Assembly (NCBI RefSeq): GCF_006569185.2
Contig: NZ_VIGC02000021.1
Location: 51,498 to 115,497, forward strand
Source of the DNA: Litorilinea aerophila
Lineage (GTDB): Bacteria; Chloroflexota; Anaerolineae; Caldilineales; Caldilineaceae
Length of the DNA: 64,000 nucleotides
Direction of reading: 5' to 3'
In this document: positions 36,700 through 46,457 of the stretch, in pieces
Numbering within the stretch: the stretch's first letter is position 1
Layout: each line of letters opens with the position of its first letter
Notes under the pieces: model-generated
What the model saw: only the letters and a program-made list of their open reading frames with translations
What the model was told of the DNA's origin: nothing
The model's database searches: none
Translations under genes and position numbers: made by a program

Positions 36700-38574
36700 T
36701 TGCGACTGATGACCGCCACTTCGCCGCGCCCAGCCAGGTTGTTTCGGCCGGCTCTGATCGTTTTCCTGCTGCTGGCTTTTGGCCTGCGCGCCTATCATCT
36801 GGACTTCCAGAGCCTTTGGAGCGATGAGGGAATCAGTCTGTTGCGCAGCAGCCAGCCGCTGGGGGCCATGTGGCAGGCCATGCCGGTGGAGCACGTTCCC
36901 GGCTATTTCACGTTGCTCCACTTCTGGATCGGATTGACCGGTGAGAGCGACTATGCCCTTCGCTTCTTCTCCCTCTGGCCCAGCGTCCTGGCGCTGGCCC
37001 TGACCTATCTCCTGGCAGCGGATCTGGCCAGCGCCCGCATCGGCCTGATCGCCGTGGCCCTGCTGGCCACCAACGGGTTTCAGGTCTGGTATGGCCAGGA
37101 GGCACGGATGTACAGCTGGCTGCTGGCCGGCGGACTGCTTTCCACCTGGCTCTTCTGGCGCCTGCTGTTTCAGGAGCGAACGGGTCGACGGACCGGTCTG
37201 GCAGTGGCCTATGCCCTGGCCACTGCGGCGACAGTCTATTTTCACTATTTTGGCTTCCTGATACCCATGGCCCATGCCGTGGTGGCTGGTGGGTGGCTGG
37301 TCGTGGAGCGCCGTTGGCGTGGGATCCTCCCCTGGATGATGGGCGGGCTGTTGGCCTTTCTGCTGTTTCTTCCCTGGCTGTCCCGGGCCTGGCAGGTCTT
37401 GCACTTCACCGGCTGGCGAGAGCCGCTGGATCCCATGAATGTCCCGTGGATGATGTGGACGGCCTACACGGTGGGCGATACCATGCCGGCGCCTCTGGTG
37501 AGCTACCTCCCCTGGCTTTACCTGGTCCTGGCCGTTGTGGGCATTGGGGTATGGATGCATCAGCGCCGGGCGGCCGGCTGGTTTCTGCTGGCCATGGTGG
37601 CCGTTCCTGTCCTGGCCATCCTGGCCCTGGTGCTGCGCAATCCCGATTTTCATGTGCGCTACACCATCTTTCTCAGCAGCGTGGCCATTTTGCTGGCCAG
37701 CGGAGGTGTGGAGGGGTTTCACCTGGCCAGCGGCCAGCGCTGGTGGGGCCGGGGGCTTTCCTGGCTGGTGGCGGGCAGCCTGATCGCCGCCAATGGGGTG
37801 GCCCTCCAGCGGCTTTACTACGACACCTCTCTCCACAAGCCCGATTTCCGTTCTGCGGCCCGGTATATCGAAGCCCATGAGAGGCCCGGCGACGTGATCC
37901 TGGTGGATGGGCCGAACCCGGACATCATCTTCGCCCACTACTACCGGGGAGCGGCCCCGGTCTACGACCTGCGCTTCCTGGAAGAGGCCAATTTTGAAGA
38001 GGTGGATCGGGCCCTGACGGACATAACGGCCGGCATGGAGCGAGCCTGGGAGCTGCTTCTTTTTCGCCAGCCAGGACCCATCCAGATGTGGCTGGCCACC
38101 CGGGGATGGGCGGCCGCGCCCACCTATCACAACGACATCCGCGTCTCCCTTTATGGGCTGCCGGGAACCGCCATGGAGCGCCGGACCTTGAACCTCCCCT
38201 TTGGTTCAGAGCTGGAATTGGCCGAGGTGGAGGTGAGCGCCACTTCGTTGAAGCCGGGCGACATGCTCCGGATTTCGACCCACTGGCGGGTGTTGGCCCA
38301 GGCGCCCAACTACAAGTTCAGCCTGCGCCTGGCTGACCCTACTGGCCAGCCCCTGGCCAACTGGGACTATGTGCCCCAGAACTGGTTCGCCCCGACCCAT
38401 GTCTGGGTGGTGGGCAGCATGGCCACGGACCAGCATGCCCTGATCGTGCCGGCTGAGCTGGCACCGGGCCGCTATCAGGTCACCCTGCGCCTGTACGACC
38501 CGGCTAGCGGCGCAGCCGTCTCGACGCCGGCCGGTCAGGACGTCCTGTTGGCAGAAGTCGAGGTGTCCCGTTGA
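36700..38574 (+). CDS. GT39/ArnT-like membrane glycosyltransferase with C-terminal beta domain (1 of 3)
   Basis: 624 residues. TTG 36700 is used (AGAGAG upstream); ATG 36709 is the alternative. GT-C pattern: first helix (LIVFLLLAFGLRAYHL), then SLWSDEGISLLRSSQ with the catalytic Asp-Glu pair, FTLLHFWIGLTGESDYALRFFSLWPSVLALALTYLL, and NGFQVWYGQEARMYSWLL. About ten membrane segments reach to near residue 370. The final 115 residues form a soluble beta module (LAEVEVSATSLKPGDMLRIS, then PELAPGRYQVTLRLYDP-like turns) also found in its two neighbours. Donor probably a polyprenyl-linked sugar; acceptor unknown. Confidence 0.88.
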   Translation: MRLMTATSPRPARLFRPALIVFLLLAFGLRAYHLDFQSLWSDEGISLLRSSQPLGAMWQAMPVEHVPGYFTLLHFWIGLTGESDYALRFFSLWPSVLALALTYLLAADLASARIGLIAVALLATNGFQVWYGQEARMYSWLLAGGLLSTWLFWRLLFQERTGRRTGLAVAYALATAATVYFHYFGFLIPMAHAVVAGGWLVVERRWRGILPWMMGGLLAFLLFLPWLSRAWQVLHFTGWREPLDPMNVPWMMWTAYTVGDTMPAPLVSYLPWLYLVLAVVGIGVWMHQRRAAGWFLLAMVAVPVLAILALVLRNPDFHVRYTIFLSSVAILLASGGVEGFHLASGQRWWGRGLSWLVAGSLIAANGVALQRLYYDTSLHKPDFRSAARYIEAHERPGDVILVDGPNPDIIFAHYYRGAAPVYDLRFLEEANFEEVDRALTDITAGMERAWELLLFRQPGPIQMWLATRGWAAAPTYHNDIRVSLYGLPGTAMERRTLNLPFGSELELAEVEVSATSLKPGDMLRISTHWRVLAQAPNYKFSLRLADPTGQPLANWDYVPQNWFAPTHVWVVGSMATDQHALIVPAELAPGRYQVTLRLYDPASGAAVSTPAGQDVLLAEVEVSR

Positions 38575-40622
38575 GCGACAAGATAATGGATCGCGCTGCT
38601 GTCTCTCTACGCAACTCCGGGGAGCGCCCGGTTCACCTGCGCCGGGGCCTGCTGCTGGCCCTGATCCTCCTGGCCTTCGCCCGCCTCTGCTGGCACCTGG
38701 ATGCCCATAACCTCTGGTGGGACGAAAGCCTGAGCCTCCAGCGAGCCGAGTCCGGCTGGCTGGCCCTCCTGCAAGGGCATCTGGTGATGCGGGATGGCAT
38801 CTCGGAGCTCCTGACCATCGACCAGCATCCCTTTTTCTACTTTGTGCTCCAGGGGTTGCTGCTGCGTGGGGCCGGCATCGAAGAATTCGTCCTGCGTTTC
38901 CCCTCGGTGATGGCCGCCACCCTGCTGGTGCCCGTCCTTTGGGCGCTGGGCAGACGTCTGGTGGCCCGGGGGGTGCTGGCTGCGGGCTCGGCCGAGTGGG
39001 CAGCCCTGTTGGCAGCGTTGAACCCCTTCTTCCTTTGGTACGGTCAGGAGGCCCGGCCCTATGCCCTCTGGGCCATGCTGGCGGTGTTGAGCACCTATCT
39101 CCTGCTGCGGGTGACCGAGGAGGGAGCTCCATCCCGGCCCTGGCTGGTGGGCTACCTGGTCACCCTGCTGGCCTTCCTGACCACCCACTACTACGCAGCC
39201 CTTCTCCTGCCCGTTCACGCCCTTCTCTGTTTCGGGTGGCTCCGCCGCCGGGCGCCCCAATGGGCGTGGGTGGCGGCTTTCGGCCTGCTGGCTGTGGGTG
39301 GGGTTGTGGCCGGCGCAGGCGCCTGGCTGATTTTGAAACAGGGCGGCGGCGAGAACTTTCGCTTCGTTCCCCTGCGCATCATGCTGCCGGACCTGCTCAA
39401 CGCCTTCAGCATGGGCCTCAGCGTGGACATCGACCAGGTCTGGTGGCTGGACCTGGTCTTCGGCGCTCTAGCCCTGGTGGGTATCGGATGGGGGCTGCGC
39501 AGCCGGAAAAGCATGGCCGCAGGGGGCTGGCTGCTGCCCACCTTCCTGGGTGTCCCCATTCTCCTTTTGCTGGCCGTCAGCCGGGTTCAGCCGGCCTACA
39601 TGAACGCCCGCCATCTGAGCCTGTTGAGCGGCGCGTTTGTCCTGCTGGTGGCGGCGGGCCTGGCCGCAGTGGCACAGCGGCAACGTTGGGCCGCGGCCGG
39701 TCTGGCCCTCCTGCTGGTGGCGGGGGTCGGCTACAGCACGGCCAACTACTTCACCCGCCCCGAGTACGGCAAAGATGACTACACCGGCGCCGGCCACTAC
39801 CTGGCCGAGCGCCTCCTGCCCGGCGATCTCTTGCTCCTCAACCCGCCCTTTTCCTGGCGCATCTTCGATTACTACCTGCCGGTGGATCTGGTGGAACAGG
39901 GGGCACGGGAGGGCAAGGGGACCGCTGTCTACGGCGTGCCCTTCCTCCATCAGGGGTGGGAGGAGATCGAAGCGGGGCTGGAGCGGCTGCGGGGCCAGTA
40001 CCGGCGCATCTGGCTGGTCACCTCCGGCACCCATCCCTACCTGGACCCGGAACGCAGGGTCAAGGCCTGGCTGGAGCAGAACACGGTGCGCCTGAAGAAG
40101 GAGAGCTTCTACAGCCCCACCTCGTTTCTAGACGTGGAGCTGTTCCTCACCCAGGTGCCCGTCTTCACTCGCGTGCCGGCAGATATGGAACACCCGGCCG
40201 ACGTGGTCTTCGGCGATCAGATTCGGCTGGTGGGCTACAGCGTCGGGCAGCGGCTGGCAGCCGGCAGTGCCCTGCCGGTCACCCTCTACTGGCAGACCGA
40301 ACAGCCGACCGATGTCCACTACAAGTACATCCTGCGCCTGCTCCAGCCCGCCCAGGACGGCGAACCCCAGGTGCTGGCCACCACCGAGCGGGAACCCTAC
40401 GACGGCGTGATTCCCACCATCTACTGGAAGCCCGGCGAGATCATCATGGAGTACAGCGAGTTGCCGCCTGCGCCGCTGGCCGACGATGGCCGTTACCTGC
40501 TCGCGCTCCAGATGTACCACGCCGAAACCCTGGAGAAGTTGCCCATCACCCAGGCGCCCGCCGACGCCCAGATCGATGCCGATGGCGTGACCCTGCTGCT
40601 GCCCTACACCCCGGCCCACTGA
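38571..40622 (+). CDS. GT39/ArnT-like membrane glycosyltransferase with C-terminal beta domain (2 of 3)
   Basis: 683 residues; start TTG 38571 overlaps the previous stop (TTGA), or ATG 38586. LDAHNLWWDESLSLQRAES carries the catalytic Asp-Glu, followed by TIDQHPFFYFVLQGLLLRGAGIEEFVLRFPSV and LNPFFLWYGQEARPYALWAML. About ten to eleven helices. The C-terminal part after about 530 is the shared beta module (DQIRLVGYSVGQRLAAGSALPVTLYWQT; DGRYLLALQMYHAETLEKLP). Paralogous to the gene before it. Confidence 0.88.
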   Translation: MSDKIMDRAAVSLRNSGERPVHLRRGLLLALILLAFARLCWHLDAHNLWWDESLSLQRAESGWLALLQGHLVMRDGISELLTIDQHPFFYFVLQGLLLRGAGIEEFVLRFPSVMAATLLVPVLWALGRRLVARGVLAAGSAEWAALLAALNPFFLWYGQEARPYALWAMLAVLSTYLLLRVTEEGAPSRPWLVGYLVTLLAFLTTHYYAALLLPVHALLCFGWLRRRAPQWAWVAAFGLLAVGGVVAGAGAWLILKQGGGENFRFVPLRIMLPDLLNAFSMGLSVDIDQVWWLDLVFGALALVGIGWGLRSRKSMAAGGWLLPTFLGVPILLLLAVSRVQPAYMNARHLSLLSGAFVLLVAAGLAAVAQRQRWAAAGLALLLVAGVGYSTANYFTRPEYGKDDYTGAGHYLAERLLPGDLLLLNPPFSWRIFDYYLPVDLVEQGAREGKGTAVYGVPFLHQGWEEIEAGLERLRGQYRRIWLVTSGTHPYLDPERRVKAWLEQNTVRLKKESFYSPTSFLDVELFLTQVPVFTRVPADMEHPADVVFGDQIRLVGYSVGQRLAAGSALPVTLYWQTEQPTDVHYKYILRLLQPAQDGEPQVLATTEREPYDGVIPTIYWKPGEIIMEYSELPPAPLADDGRYLLALQMYHAETLEKLPITQAPADAQIDADGVTLLLPYTPAH

Positions 40623-40629
40623 CCCGACC

Positions 40630-42966
40630 ATGGACGAGAGGATCGCCCGCATTCCATCTCCACCCGTCAACAGCGGACGACAGCGCTGGCCGACTCGCTT
40701 CCCGGGGACACCCCGGACCTGGGCCGCGGCTGTGTTGGCCGTCTATTTCCTGCTGGGGATCTGGTTCAGCCTGGCCGTGCCGCCCTTCGAGACGCCGGAC
40801 GAAATTTACCACTATGCCTTTGCTCGTCACCTGGCCCAGGGAAACGGTCTACCCGTCCAGGCAGCCGAGCCCACCGGCCCCTGGGAGCAAGAGGGCAGCC
40901 AGGCCCCGCTTTACTACCTGATTGTCGGGCGGCTGACCGCCGGCATCGACCAGCAGGACTGGGGAGACCTCAACGTGGTCAATCCCCGGGCCAACATCGG
41001 CGACCCCCTCTACCCCGGCAACAAAAATGTCATGCTGTACAGCGCCGCGCCGCGCCCCCTCCAGGGGGTCAACCTGGCCCTCCACGTGGGACGCTGGTTC
41101 TCCCTGCTGCTGGGGGGGATCACCCTCTGGCTGATCTACCGCACGGCCTGCCTGGCCTTTTCAGAAAGCTCCTGGCTTCCCGTGGCGGCCATGGCCCTGG
41201 TGGCCAGCATCCCACAGTTCATCTTCATCAGCGCGTCCTTCTCCAACGACAGCCTGATCGTGGCCACCAGCACCGCCGTCCTCTACTGGCTGGCCCGCCT
41301 GTTGCAGCGGGACGATGCCCGACCCATTCGCCTCTGGGAGTGGGCGGTGTTGGGGATCTTGCTGGGGCTGGCTGCCTTGAGCAAGCTCCAGGGGGTAGGG
41401 CTGCTGGGCCTGGCAGCGGTCACCGTGCTGGGGCTGGCCTGGTGGCGTCGGGATGCACGCCTGGTGTGGCAGGCAGCCGCGCCGGTGGCGCTGCCGGTGC
41501 TCCTCATCGCCGGGTGGTGGTACTGGCGCAACTACGTCCTCTACGGCGACTGGACGGGCGTCCGCTATCTCATCGCCATCAACGGCTTGCGCACCGAACC
41601 GCTGAGCTGGGTGGATTTTTGGGACGAGTTTCGGGGGCTGCGCTATTCGTTCTGGGGGCTCTTTGGCTGGTTCAACATTCTGTTCCCTCCCTGGATTTAC
41701 CGGGTGCTGGATGGCGTGACCCTCCTGGCTGTGGCCGGCTGGCTGCTGGGCGGAGTGCCGACCCCGGGACGCACCGGCCGGCGCATCGTCGGGCTTTTGG
41801 CCCTGTGGCTGGCCCTGGTGTGGGTGTTGTGGCTGGCCTGGACCTGGCGGGCCACGGGGAGCCAGGGGCGGCTGCTCTTTCCGGCCCTCTCGGCCATGGG
41901 CATCCTGGGGGGGATGGGGCTGGCGGGCTGGCGGCGGCTGTTGCCGGCCCGGTCCCATGGGCCGCTGTTGGCTGCCCTGCCCCTCTTCCTGCTGGCCTGT
42001 AGCCTCTATGCCGTCTCGGTGCTGGTGCCGTCCAGCTACCGGGCACCGGGTCCGGTCGCCCAGGTACCGCCTTCAGCCCAGCCGGTGGGCATCGTCTACG
42101 GGCGGGAGGACCGCTTCGAGCTCCTGGCCCTGGAGCTTCCCCAGCGACGTTATCGCCCCGGCGACGGGGTTCCCGTGACCCTCTACCTGCGCGCGTTGAC
42201 TCGCCCCCGGGCGGACTATCAGCTTTTCGTCCAGCTGCTGGATGAAACAGGGAAGGAAGTGGGCAACCTGACCTCCCACCCCGGCTGGGGGCGGAATCCC
42301 ACCAGCCTGTGGGAACCCGGTGCCATCTATGTGGACCGCTACCGGGTGCCCATCAGTCGGCCTATCGACCCGTGGGCGCCCCTGCTGGCCCGGGTGTACG
42401 TTGGTTTTGTGGACCCGGCCACCGAGGAGCGGGGTCGCCTGCCGGTGCCGGCCTACAACGCCGGTGGCGAGGAGATCGTGCCTTTTGTGGCGTCGGTGGT
42501 GATCGAGCCGGCCGTGCAGCCGGAGCTGTCGGACTACGGCCTGGAGCCGGTGGGCAGCCGCTTCGGCCATGTGATCGAGCTGGCCGGTGCGTCTCTGCCC
42601 GAGGCGGTGAGCCTGTCTGCCACCGATGTCTTCACCGTGACCCTGCTTTGGGAAGCCATCGGAACGCCGCCGGCCGATTACACCGGCTTCGTACACCTGC
42701 TGGATGCCGACGGCAACCGGGTGGCCGGTTTCGACCGGGCACCCGCGGGCGACCGCTTCCCCACCCGCTACTGGCAGGCAGGCGACCGCATTGTCAGCCA
42801 CTTTGTGGTGCCCCTGCCGGCCGATCTGCCGCCGGGCCGCTACCAGGCCTGGGTCGGCCTCTATGACGCCACCAGCCAGGGGGCGGCCCGCCTGCCCGTC
42901 ACCGAAGCTGCGGGTCGGGAAGTGGCCCACGAGCTGGTGCTGCTGGGGACGGTGACCATCCGCTGA
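40630..42966 (+). CDS. GT-C-type membrane glycosyltransferase with two C-terminal beta domains (3 of 3)
   Basis: 778 residues, 7 nt after the previous gene. LAVPPFETPDEIYHYAFARHLAQGNGLPV gives the GT-C acidic pair (Pro-Asp-Glu) after the first helix; SQAPLYYLIVGRL and VASIPQFIFISASFSNDSLIVATSTAVLYWLARLL follow, a pattern shared with DUF2142/GT39 proteins. Helices continue to about 465. Two beta modules follow (about 490-610 and 640-778), each with TLYLRALTRPRADYQLFVQLLD or VTLLWEAIGTPPADYTGFVHLLDADG-type strands. Last gene of the 32749-42966 run. Confidence 0.86.
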   Translation: MDERIARIPSPPVNSGRQRWPTRFPGTPRTWAAAVLAVYFLLGIWFSLAVPPFETPDEIYHYAFARHLAQGNGLPVQAAEPTGPWEQEGSQAPLYYLIVGRLTAGIDQQDWGDLNVVNPRANIGDPLYPGNKNVMLYSAAPRPLQGVNLALHVGRWFSLLLGGITLWLIYRTACLAFSESSWLPVAAMALVASIPQFIFISASFSNDSLIVATSTAVLYWLARLLQRDDARPIRLWEWAVLGILLGLAALSKLQGVGLLGLAAVTVLGLAWWRRDARLVWQAAAPVALPVLLIAGWWYWRNYVLYGDWTGVRYLIAINGLRTEPLSWVDFWDEFRGLRYSFWGLFGWFNILFPPWIYRVLDGVTLLAVAGWLLGGVPTPGRTGRRIVGLLALWLALVWVLWLAWTWRATGSQGRLLFPALSAMGILGGMGLAGWRRLLPARSHGPLLAALPLFLLACSLYAVSVLVPSSYRAPGPVAQVPPSAQPVGIVYGREDRFELLALELPQRRYRPGDGVPVTLYLRALTRPRADYQLFVQLLDETGKEVGNLTSHPGWGRNPTSLWEPGAIYVDRYRVPISRPIDPWAPLLARVYVGFVDPATEERGRLPVPAYNAGGEEIVPFVASVVIEPAVQPELSDYGLEPVGSRFGHVIELAGASLPEAVSLSATDVFTVTLLWEAIGTPPADYTGFVHLLDADGNRVAGFDRAPAGDRFPTRYWQAGDRIVSHFVVPLPADLPPGRYQAWVGLYDATSQGAARLPVTEAAGREVAHELVLLGTVTIR

Positions 42967-42983
42967 GGGAAGCGGGGACGCGC

Positions 42984-43805
42984 CTACGGCACCACCAGCG
43001 TGGGCCCCACGTGCGCGCTGAGCAGGAAGGAGCGTTCGCTGGGGAGGACCAGGGTGCCGCCGTTACCTTCCTGGACTGCGGCCAGCAGGTTGTCGGTTTT
43101 ATCCACCCGCACCAGGCGCACCTTCACCTGCTGATCGGCCGCCAGCTGTTCCACCCGCTTTTGCAGCCGCTCAGCGGATTCTGTCTGGCCCTCGCCGGCC
43201 CAGATGAGGACGCGCAGCTCGCTGGGGGTGCGCTGGGTCAACTGGATGGCCAGGCGCAGGGCCCGGTCCGCGGCTGGAGAGCCGGTGTAGAGCACCGTGA
43301 GGGGATACTTGAGCTGGCCCTCTTCATCCAGAATCAGGACCGGGCGAGAAGTGCGGCTGACCACGGACTGGACGGTGGAGCCCAGGCTCTTGCGCCGGCG
43401 CCGGCCCGCCCTCCCCATGCTCAGCAGCAGGGCCGCTTCTGCAGCCGCCAGCAGCTCGGCCGTGACCGGGCCGCGGGCCACCTGGAAGGACCAGCGCACA
43501 TGGGCCTGGTTGGCTACTTCGGCCATGGCCTGGCGGATGGCCCGGGCGATGGCCCGCATCTGGCGTTCCATGCTGCTGTTGTCCAGCCGACGCCGGCTGG
43601 CCGTGTAGGAGCCCACCTCCTGGGAAAAGGGGAAATGGGCCAGCTGGATCAGGTTGATGTCTTCTACGAAGAGCCCCTGGAGTTCAGCCCCCATGAGCGC
43701 GGCCAACTGGGCTGCGGCCCGCAGCGCGGCCACGCTGTGGGGCGAGGCGTCCAGGGCCACCAGGATCCGCCGCACGTTCTGTTCGGTGGTCGATAGGTCG
43801 GTCAT
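42984..43805 (-). CDS. Universal stress protein family protein
   Basis: 273 residues. N-terminal UspA domain: RRILVALDASPHSVAALRAAAQLAALMGAELQGLFVED, the usual opening with Asp for nucleotide binding. The later GRAGRRRRKSLGSTVQSVVSRTSRPVLILDE corresponds to the G-x2-G-x9-G-S/T ATP loop. A second, degenerate Usp-like half follows (PLTVLYTGSPAADRALRLAIQLTQ to LVLPSERSFLL). Its start overlaps the stop of the Lon-like gene (ATGA), so the two are coupled. Confidence 0.85.
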   Translation of the reverse strand: MTDLSTTEQNVRRILVALDASPHSVAALRAAAQLAALMGAELQGLFVEDINLIQLAHFPFSQEVGSYTASRRRLDNSSMERQMRAIARAIRQAMAEVANQAHVRWSFQVARGPVTAELLAAAEAALLLSMGRAGRRRRKSLGSTVQSVVSRTSRPVLILDEEGQLKYPLTVLYTGSPAADRALRLAIQLTQRTPSELRVLIWAGEGQTESAERLQKRVEQLAADQQVKVRLVRVDKTDNLLAAVQEGNGGTLVLPSERSFLLSAHVGPTLVVP

Positions 43806-46255
43806 TTTTGCTCACTTTCGTCCCGCCGCTCCGTCTCATCCCGTCGATCAAATTCCTTGCGCTTTTCGGCTAGCTGGGCCAGCCGTGTCTCCACCCGCTG
43901 GTTGATGGAGCCCTCGGGGTAGTTGCCTTCCTCGTCCCGCTCGCCTGCAGGCACGCCGGTGAGGATTTCGATGCCCTGGTCCACGTGTTCCACCGGGTAG
44001 ATGTGGAACTTGCCCGCGGCCACCGCGTCGACCACGTCCTGGCGCAGCATCAGGTGCTGGACGTTGGAGGCCGGGATCAGGACGCCCTGGTCGCCCGTGA
44101 GGCCCCGGCTGTTGCAGAGGTCGAAAAAGCCCTCGATCTTTTCGTTGACACCGCCGATGGCCTGGACCCGGCCGTGCTGGTCCACCGAGCCGGTGACCGC
44201 CAGGGACTGCTTGATGGGCACCTGGGCGATGGCCGAGAGCAGGGCGTAGAACTCGGCCGAGGAGGCACTGTCGCCGTCCACGCCGCCGTAGGATTGCTCG
44301 AAGACCAGGCTGGCTCCCAGGGAGAGGGGCCGGTCGCTGGCGTAGCGGGAACGCAGCAGGCTGGCCAGGATCAGGACCCCCTTGGAGTGGATGGGCCCGC
44401 CCATGGCCACTTCCCGCTCGATGTCGATGACTTCGCCCCGTCCCATGTGAACCGTGGCGGTGATGCGGGAGGGGCGGCCAAAGGCGAAGTTGCCCAATTG
44501 CAGCACGGAGAGCCCGTTGATCTGCCCGACCCGTTCGCCTGTGGTCTCGATGTGGATGGTCTCCCGCAGGGTTTCCTCCAACATGCGCTCCCGCAGCCGG
44601 TCGGCCCGGAAGATCTGGGCGTCGATGGCCTGTTGCACGTGCTGGGCGCTGACCACCTCGGCGCCGGCCTGCTGGGCCCAGTGGTCGGCCTCTTCCAGCA
44701 GGTCGACGATGGTCTGCAGCTGCGCGGTGAGTCGCTCCGAATCGCTGACCAGCCGGGCGGCATGCTCGATCACCCGGCAGACGGCGGAGCGGTCGAAGGG
44801 CCGCAGCTGCTCCCGGCGGACAATGGCCGCGATCAGTTGGGCGTAGGCCTGCTGGCTTTCGGCATCCCGCTTGAACTCGTCGTCGAAGTCGGCCGCCACC
44901 TTGAACAGCTCGCTGAAGTCGGGATCGTACTGGGAGAGCAGGTAGTAGAGCAGGCGGTCGCCCATCAGGATTACCTTGACGTCCAGGGGGATGGGCTCGG
45001 GTTCCAGGGAGACGGTGCTGGTGAGGCTGAGCATCTGCAGGGGCGACTCAATGCGGATGGCCTGGAACTCCAGCACCCGTTTCAACCCTTCCCACGCGTA
45101 GGGGTTGGCCAGCACCTTGAGGGCGTCCAGGATCAGGTAGCCGCCGTTGGCCCGGTGGAGTACGCCGGGCTTGATGAGGGTGAAGTCGGTCACCAGCGCG
45201 CCCATCATGGCCATCTGTTCAATGCGCCCGATGAGGTTGAGGTAGGTGGGGTTGCTCTCGTAGATCACGGGCGCCCCCTGGACGTCGCTGGAATCCACCA
45301 GTACATTCACCTGGTAGCGGCGCAGGGCGGGGTTGATCTTGAAGCTGTCTGGCAGGGAAAGGGCCAGGGCGGCTGTCGCGCCATCCTGGCCTTTGCTTTC
45401 TCCGCCGCTCAGGAAGGCTTCCAGGTTCTCGCCCACATCCCGCTGCACCGCGTGGAGATATTCCACCACCGCGGGCAGGTCGGCGTACTTTTGGAGCAGG
45501 TCATCGATCAGGTCTTTCACCACGAAGGCGGAGATTTCCTGGTTCAATTCCCGCAGACGCCGGCGGAATTCCCGTTCCCAGCGGGGAACCTGGTACAGTA
45601 CCTTCTGGAGCTGTTCCTGGAGCTCTTCCACTTCGGCCTGGATGCGCTTCTGTTCCTCTTCGGGCAGCTTCTGGAACTCCTCGGGCGGCATCACCTCGCC
45701 GTTGCGCAGGGGGGCGAAGGCCAGGCCCGAGGGGGTGCGCAGGAGGGTGAAGCTTTTCTCCCGGGCCCGCTCCTGGAGCTCCCGCAGGCTCTCCTGCTGC
45801 TGTTCCTGGAATTCCTGCTCCAGCGCCTGGCGCCGGTTCTGGTACTCCTCGCTCTCGAAGGCCGATGAGAGGGCGGTCTGGAGATCTTCCACCAGGCGCA
45901 TCATGTCCCGCTGGAACTCCCGAGCCCGCCCCTGGGGAAGGCGCAGGGCCCGGGGCCGGTAGGGCTGTTCGAAATTATTGACGTAACACCAGTCGGAGGG
46001 GGGCGGCTCGTTGCGGGCCCGCTCTTCCACCAGCTTGCGGATCAGGGTGTACTTGCCGGTGCCCCGGGGCCCCAGGGCGAAGATGTTGTAACCCTGGCGC
46101 TGGATGTTGATGCCCAGTTGAATGGCCTGGATGGCTCGTTCCTGACCCAGCACCTCCGGCGCTTCGACCAGGTCATCGGTGGTTTCAAAGGAAAAATCGG
46201 CCGGGTCACAGCGTCGGTAGAGTGCTTCTGGGGGGAGGGGTTGAACAGTATCCAC
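43802..46255 (-). CDS. Lon-family AAA+ protease (AAA_32/LonC-like)
   Basis: 817 residues, GTG 46255 with AAAGGA 7 nt upstream. Region about 40-75 gives the split Walker A (NIFALGPRGTGKYTLIRKL). A long coiled coil (about 125-270, Glu/Gln/Arg-rich) replaces the normal Lon N-domain. Walker B and AAA elements are in GALVTDFTLIKPGVLHRANGGYLILDALKVL. The Lon protease domain starts near 560 (GQINGLSVLQLGNFAFGRPSRITATVHMGRGEV), with catalytic Ser in GVDGDSASSAEFYALLSAI and Lys in IGGVNEKIEGFFDLC. The C-terminus is charged. Function: ATP-dependent degradation; partner role for the coupled Usp gene unknown. Confidence 0.92.
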   Translation of the reverse strand: MDTVQPLPPEALYRRCDPADFSFETTDDLVEAPEVLGQERAIQAIQLGINIQRQGYNIFALGPRGTGKYTLIRKLVEERARNEPPPSDWCYVNNFEQPYRPRALRLPQGRAREFQRDMMRLVEDLQTALSSAFESEEYQNRRQALEQEFQEQQQESLRELQERAREKSFTLLRTPSGLAFAPLRNGEVMPPEEFQKLPEEEQKRIQAEVEELQEQLQKVLYQVPRWEREFRRRLRELNQEISAFVVKDLIDDLLQKYADLPAVVEYLHAVQRDVGENLEAFLSGGESKGQDGATAALALSLPDSFKINPALRRYQVNVLVDSSDVQGAPVIYESNPTYLNLIGRIEQMAMMGALVTDFTLIKPGVLHRANGGYLILDALKVLANPYAWEGLKRVLEFQAIRIESPLQMLSLTSTVSLEPEPIPLDVKVILMGDRLLYYLLSQYDPDFSELFKVAADFDDEFKRDAESQQAYAQLIAAIVRREQLRPFDRSAVCRVIEHAARLVSDSERLTAQLQTIVDLLEEADHWAQQAGAEVVSAQHVQQAIDAQIFRADRLRERMLEETLRETIHIETTGERVGQINGLSVLQLGNFAFGRPSRITATVHMGRGEVIDIEREVAMGGPIHSKGVLILASLLRSRYASDRPLSLGASLVFEQSYGGVDGDSASSAEFYALLSAIAQVPIKQSLAVTGSVDQHGRVQAIGGVNEKIEGFFDLCNSRGLTGDQGVLIPASNVQHLMLRQDVVDAVAAGKFHIYPVEHVDQGIEILTGVPAGERDEEGNYPEGSINQRVETRLAQLAEKRKEFDRRDETERRDESEQK

Positions 46256-46342
46256 GGCTCTATCCTTTCTGCGCGATGCAATCTGGGATGGGGTTTCTGG
46301 AGATCCATTATACCAGCATCAGCCGATCCGGGCAGTTCACGC

Positions 46343-46366
46343 TTGAGCAGTTGAGCAGTTGAGCAG
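46343..46366. repeat. Short tandem repeat TTGAGCAG x3
   Basis: Three perfect 8-bp copies in the 202-nt gap between the Lon-like gene and the SBP_3 gene. Nothing else is seen in this gap. Confidence 0.8.
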
Positions 46367-46457
46367 TTGGCTCATCTCCCCAATGGGTGCGAACCTGTTT
46401 GGTTCCCTGCGAAATTGGGGTGGGTAGCGCGCATTTGTGGTCGATGAGCCGAGCAGC

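Noticed and set aside
34417..38130. Very long open frame on the minus strand opposite the GNAT, GT4 and GT-C genes
   Set aside because: It is a shadow of high-GC coding on the plus strand: His/Gln/Gly-rich, no domains, and the plus-strand genes are clear families.
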